Assembly (NCBI RefSeq): GCF_022965805.1
Contig: NC_133108.1
Span: 41,176,051-41,240,050 of the forward strand
Direction: 5' to 3'
From: Primulina eburnea
Lineage: Eukaryota > Streptophyta > Magnoliopsida > Lamiales > Gesneriaceae
DNA: 64,000 bases
Part shown: in pieces, positions 60,000 to 64,000 of the stretch
Position numbering within the stretch: position 1 is the first letter of the stretch
Layout: the number at the start of each line of letters is the position of its first letter
The notes under the pieces: generated by a model
Database searches by the model: none
Told to the model about the DNA's origin: nothing
The model's input: the letters and a program-made list of their open reading frames with translations, nothing else
Translations under genes and position numbers: made by a program

Positions 60000-60715
60000 T
60001 AGAAATAAAAGTGAGTATGCACGTTTGAGATATTTTTTAATCAAATGTTCATCCAAATTTTTAGGTTATATCAAAGACGATTTTTGACGTTTTATAGTCG
60101 TATCTTAAATTTTAATTCTTGTACTTATTAGAATTTCATTAAGTCATTAAAAAATATATTGATATTTTGAATACCTCTAAGCTTTTAAATTTTTTATAAA
60201 AATCTAAATTGAATACTCTAGACTTTTAAACTCTACAAAACTAATTAAAAATTTAGAACCAAAAACTTAATAATAATAATAGATTACAATGACGAGGACC
60301 ACAAAATTAATAAATTATTATATACAGTGGATATTATAAACATTAATAGATAATCAAAGATTTTTTTTTTCAAAGGAAGATATTTCAAAGATTTGATCAT
60401 TTGAGATGTTATAAGAGCAATAAATTAATCAAAGGACCATAACAAGCCACATATTTATTAATTTATATTATATATTAGGTATCAATTAAAGGACCACGAC
60501 GCACTATTTAGTTGTCTGCAACAAAAAATAATAGTTTGCAATTAAATAAATTTTTATATAACAACTTTGAAGATTATGGGTTTTTAAATAAGACTGGAGA
60601 ATAATTTATTATGTTGGGTAGTTTAGTCCTTTAAAATTGAGGGTGTTTGGTGAAATTAAGATGATAAAGGTTGTTAATTTTATTATCATTATTCTATTTG
60701 TTAATTATTATATAT
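60000..60715. other. AT-rich intergenic, nothing recognised
   Basis: No feature could be supported. Confidence 0.45.
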
Positions 60716-61020
60716 TTTTTTTATTAAAACTTGTAATTGTATTAAGAATAACCATCCATTACAAGCCTAACTGATAAGGAAGAAAACTCACAATTCATCC
60801 AGACAAACGATGGATGTGTGTAAAGAAACAAAACAGTTAATTTTATGGGCTACCATATTAGCAGATCTACTAACATATGTAATATTTGAAATTACTGATC
60901 TTCGTACATGTTTTTCAACTTCAGTAGAACATACACCAACATAGTCAATATCATTATAGTAGTTGTGACTGTTTGTATTGCTTGTAAAGAACTTGATTCA
61001 ATCAATACATTAAGAAAGTT
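60716..61020 (-). mobile_element. LINE 3' end, RNase H domain remnant
   Basis: The minus strand reads LIESSSLQAIQTVT, then after one frameshift YNDIDYVGVCSTEVEKHVRR, VSRSANMVAHKINCF and VCLDEL then stop. This is the C-terminus of the RNase H domain of plant LINEs, followed by an A-rich stretch at the 60716 side. A 5'-truncated dead copy. Confidence 0.82.
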
Positions 61021-61160
61021 GTATGTATATATCCATATTTAATTTGAATATTAAATATTGAAGAAAAACTCCTAATGTAAATTCACAAGCACAAAAACTA
61101 AAAATAAAATTATTATTACTTATAAAGTTTTATATTGCACCTACTACAGGCGACCACAGA

Positions 61161-62820
61161 ATGGGAGGCGACAACAGAAGGCCTCACATAATCATAATCC
61201 CACCTCCATTCCAAGGCCACATTAACCCATCCATCCAACTGTCGTTGAACCTCACATCCAAAGGCTTCACCGTCACTTTCATCAACACCCACTCCGCTCA
61301 TGATCAGATCAAAAAAGCTCGAGTGCATATCGATCCCCTAGTTAACAGTATATTTGCACGACCCAACGACTCGGGACTCGACGTTCGTTACACCACAATT
61401 GGTGACGGTTTCCCCATGTCGTTTGATCGATCTTCGAACCGGGAGCAGTTCTTGGAGGGCAGGTTGCATGTTTTTCCGGCGTACGTGGATGAGGCCGTCG
61501 GGGAGCTGGTGAGCTGGTGCGTGGGGATCCTCCTGCCACTTGTTTGATTTCAGATACTTACTCTACTTGGGGATCAGCTGTTGCAAGGAAATATGGGCTC
61601 GTGTATGTCTCGTTCTGGACGCAGCCTCCGCTGGTTTTAACGTTGTTTTACCAATTTACCACCTTGATTTGTGGAAGAAAAATGGTCATTATGGTGGCGT
61701 CGGTGAGACCAAGGGACACCTCTTGATCGACATATATATTTTCTTTAATTATTTACTAATATGAAATCTTTCGTATTATTCAGCAGTAGCGGGAGTAAAG
61801 ACTCCAAAAGATCTAAAAATTTGATTATGAACTACATTAAAACTCAAATTAATTTAATTTCCTTTTTTTAAAAAATATATATATGTATGGTCGTTTTTTA
61901 CAGTAAACCGCAAGGACACCATAGATTACATACCAGGCGTGGATGCAATTGAACCAAGAGATTTGATGTCATATCTTCAAGAATCTGATACTTCTAAAGT
62001 TATGCATAAAACAATACACAAGGCGTTCGAGGATGTGAAGAAAGCAGACTTCATCATCTGTAACACAGTGAAAGAACTCGAGCCAGAAACCACCGCTGTG
62101 CTCCATGAAAGACAGCCCACTTACGCAATCGGACCCTTATTTATGACTGGATTCACTGACCGGGAAGTGAACATGGATCTATGGCTCGAATCAGATTGCA
62201 CCGAATGGCTCGACAACAAGGCTCAGGGCTCAGTTTTGTACGCTTCATTTGGAAGCTATGCACATACCAATGTGAGAGATATAAGGGAAATTGCGAACGG
62301 TCTAATGCTTAGTGGGGTGAATTTCATTTGGGTTCTTAGGCCCGGTATTGTCTGTTCAGAAGTCGGTGATTTGTTACCAAATGGATTTCAAGAAAATGTG
62401 AGAGGCAGAGGTTTGATTGTACCATGGTGTAATCAACCTAAAGTGATGAAGAATCCTGCTGTAGGGGGATTCTTGACGCACTGTGGATGGAACTCGATAC
62501 TTGAGAGCATTTGGTTTGGGTTGCCAATGATTTGTTTCCCTTTGGTGACTGATCAAACTACGGACCGGAAATTGGTTGTTGATGATTGGAAGATTGGGAT
62601 CAATCTTTGTGATGGTGACTGTCTTACGAGTTGCGAAGTTGCTGAAAAGATTATGTTCTTGATGAGTGGAGATGATTCTTGTGGTTTGAGGGAGGCCATC
62701 CGAGAAGTAAAGAAGAAAGTTGAGAATGCTTTGAGGCCGGATGGATCGTCAGTGCTTGCTTTCGACGGTTTCGTAGAGGAATTGCGAGTAAAGATTGAGG
62801 GACTTAAGCGTCGATCCTAA
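61161..62820 (+). pseudogene. UDP-glycosyltransferase, UGT86A-like (gene 3), frameshifted
   Basis: Exon 1 is 61161-61702 and exon 2 61904-62820, with the same phase-1 intron as genes 1 and 2. Exon 1 starts MGGDNRRPHIIIIPPPFQGH, with catalytic His in the GH motif. It loses frame twice: near 61518 (GELVSW / RGDPPATCLISDTYSTWG) and near 61650, where TTTACCAATTTACCA looks like a small tandem duplication before YHLDLWKKNGH. The two shifts do not cancel. Exon 2 is fully open (305 codons), with the PSPG box from WCNQPKVMKNPAVGGFLTHC to VTDQ. A young pseudogene, a null allele, or assembly errors. A TATAAAG lies at 61118. Confidence 0.88.
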
Positions 62821-63149
62821 TGCTAGTCCGGTGGGGGTGAATTCGAATGTTTCCGTGCTGTTTCCAGATCAACTACTTTCCAGTAATCTGGAGATTCATT
62901 CTTAATTTCTTGTGTTTGAATGTATATGTTTTCCGGATGATACATCGATCAAATGAAATACCCATCAAGAAAATAATTGAGGCAATGTTGATAAAAAAAA
63001 TCACAAAATGGAAAAGATGGAAACTGTAAACTTGTTGATTATATCGATTTAACCACTATCCTCTCAAGAATATCAATCAAGATCATTGATATATGAGGAA
63101 ACTAAATGGATAGTCCAAATCAGAGTCAGTATTCAGAGTATTTTCTTTA
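62821..63149. other. 3' flank of UGT gene 3
   Basis: No other feature seen. Confidence 0.4.
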
Positions 63150-63640
63150 GAAGCCGGGTATAGAGATGCCTGGGATATTTTCTTCTGAGCAATCAAGAGC
63201 CCGGGCTCTCATGCAAACTTCCGAGAACTTCTACCTGAGCTATCTCGAGAAGCGTACGACACTCGAATGCATCAGTATGAGCTATCTTATCTGATAGAAC
63301 AACACATGTTTGACTTGTCAGATAAGTGACAAGTCATCAGAAGTAGGGTATGAGCAGCCGTCTTACCATACTTGGCAGGTAAGCACTGAAAACAAGGTAA
63401 TCATGAGATTTTCTCCTATAAATAATAGATATACTTCTCATTTACAGAGGCCTGTATTATTAACAATCTGAACTCTTAGTATTTCATGTATCACTCACAT
63501 ATACGTACAGCTGTTATTCTTCATCTTCAACTTGCTGACTTAAGCATTGGAGCGACCACGCCGAACACTCCTCCGATGCCCATTCACGAATTCAATTTCC
63601 TTGTTTTCAAGTTACGGCTGAAACCGTATTACAGAAATAT
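63150..63640 (+). mobile_element. Degraded Ty3/gypsy-type LTR
   Basis: It includes a TATAAATAATAG core promoter (63418-63430), AGAGGCCTGTATTATTAACA, and the GACTTAAGCATTGGAGCG block (63538-63555) followed by CACGCCGAACACTCCTCCG, typical of the R-U5 end of plant gypsy LTRs. The left part (63230-63345) shares blocks with the foldback arms at 21.1-21.2 kb. Edges and a partner LTR are not visible. Confidence 0.6.
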
Positions 63641-63749
63641 ATATACTTTCACCTAAAAATTATATACGTTCGACCCTCATTTACTCTAAATAAAACTCTC
63701 ATTATATCCGATGAATTGCACCAAACTCTCCGATTCAACTCGGATAATA

Positions 63750-63923
63750 TCAATCATAATGGAACAACATGACAGTCGTGGTTTCTTTCAGCAATCCACT
63801 GTCAAAGTAAAAGCTATTACTCTTCCGTGCACTTGCATGATCTATTCTCTTCACTTCGTCCCCAACCCCATGAAACCTACCGTACAATTCTGCCAATTTC
63901 TTCACTGTGAAGGGATCCACCAT
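63750..63923 (-). other. Unassigned open frame, possible 3' exon
   Basis: The minus strand encodes 57 residues from ATG at 63923: MVDPFTVKKLAELYGRFHGV, then a charged stretch, ending MLFHYD and stop. The frame is also open a little upstream (WSNSFS). Composition looks coding. I do not recognise a family; it could be the terminal exon of a gene that starts beyond the right edge. Confidence 0.35.
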
Positions 63924-64000
63924 AGAAAAGGAATTACTCCAATAATATTCAATTCATCAGCCATCAATTTTTTTATTAATAAATTGATGATAATATACTA

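Noticed and set aside
61517..61764. Two short plus-strand frames as separate small genes
   Set aside because: They are the continuation of UGT gene 3 exon 1 after its frameshifts.

Overview
This window looks like nuclear DNA of a flowering plant. It is AT-rich and has spliced genes with GT-AG introns, a plastid DNA insertion, and retrotransposons primed by initiator-Met tRNA. It also holds many small nested DNA transposons. Gene content (HIPP metallochaperone, UGT86A-type glycosyltransferases, TKI1) fits a eudicot. The abundance of a short element with GTGAGACGGTCTCAC ends makes me think of an asterid, possibly Lamiales, but that is a guess. I see no bacterial, phage or CRISPR content.

Layout. 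Positions 1-1289 hold the 5' end of a Ty1/copia retrotransposon read leftwards: intact partial gag, primer-binding site and LTR. It sits just downstream of a two-exon remnant of SNU13 (1434-1740). Positions 2-6 kb are mostly empty, with a tRNA-derived SINE and a Tourist-like MITE nested inside another element. Positions 6.3-8.4 kb carry a complete five-exon HIPP gene with two HMA domains and a CaaX end. Positions 8.8-22 kb have no functional gene. They hold small-element insertions, a degraded plastid fragment (ccsA plus a group II intron domain V), a perfect 149-bp tandem duplication and an 0.8-kb foldback with a hAT MITE in one arm.

Positions 22.3-28.4 kb form the gene-dense core: acylphosphatase (+), a six-exon plastid TPM-domain-like protein (-) and the TFIID subunit TAF8 (+). 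A decayed phosphoglycerate-kinase-like gene (29-30.7 kb) and an empty AT-rich tract follow. TKI1 (36.5-40.7 kb, 13 exons) carries a one-base frameshift in exon 9 and one GC-AG intron.

Positions 41-63 kb are a UGT86A-like cluster: one intact gene (-), one intact gene (+), one frameshifted gene (+), and small remnants of others. All share the same phase-1 intron. The spaces between them are filled by transposons: two Helitron-like bodies with canonical 3' ends and RPA-like remnants, each containing a 350-bp TRIM; an array of Helitron-5'-end-like repeats in both orientations; and a 4.8-kb foldback element with 9-bp target duplications and inverted internal satellite arrays. The right edge has a degraded Ty3/gypsy-type LTR and an unassigned open frame.

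How the parts relate. The single-copy genes are independent housekeeping genes. The only functional grouping is the UGT cluster, which shows duplication and loss. I found no convincing new enzymatic system. The most unusual items are (i) a small element at 8.8 and 20.2 kb whose hairpin architecture is kept while its stem sequence differs, with 9-10 bp target duplications, (ii) the palindrome-ended element family with self-nesting, and (iii) the Helitron, TRIM and foldback nest.
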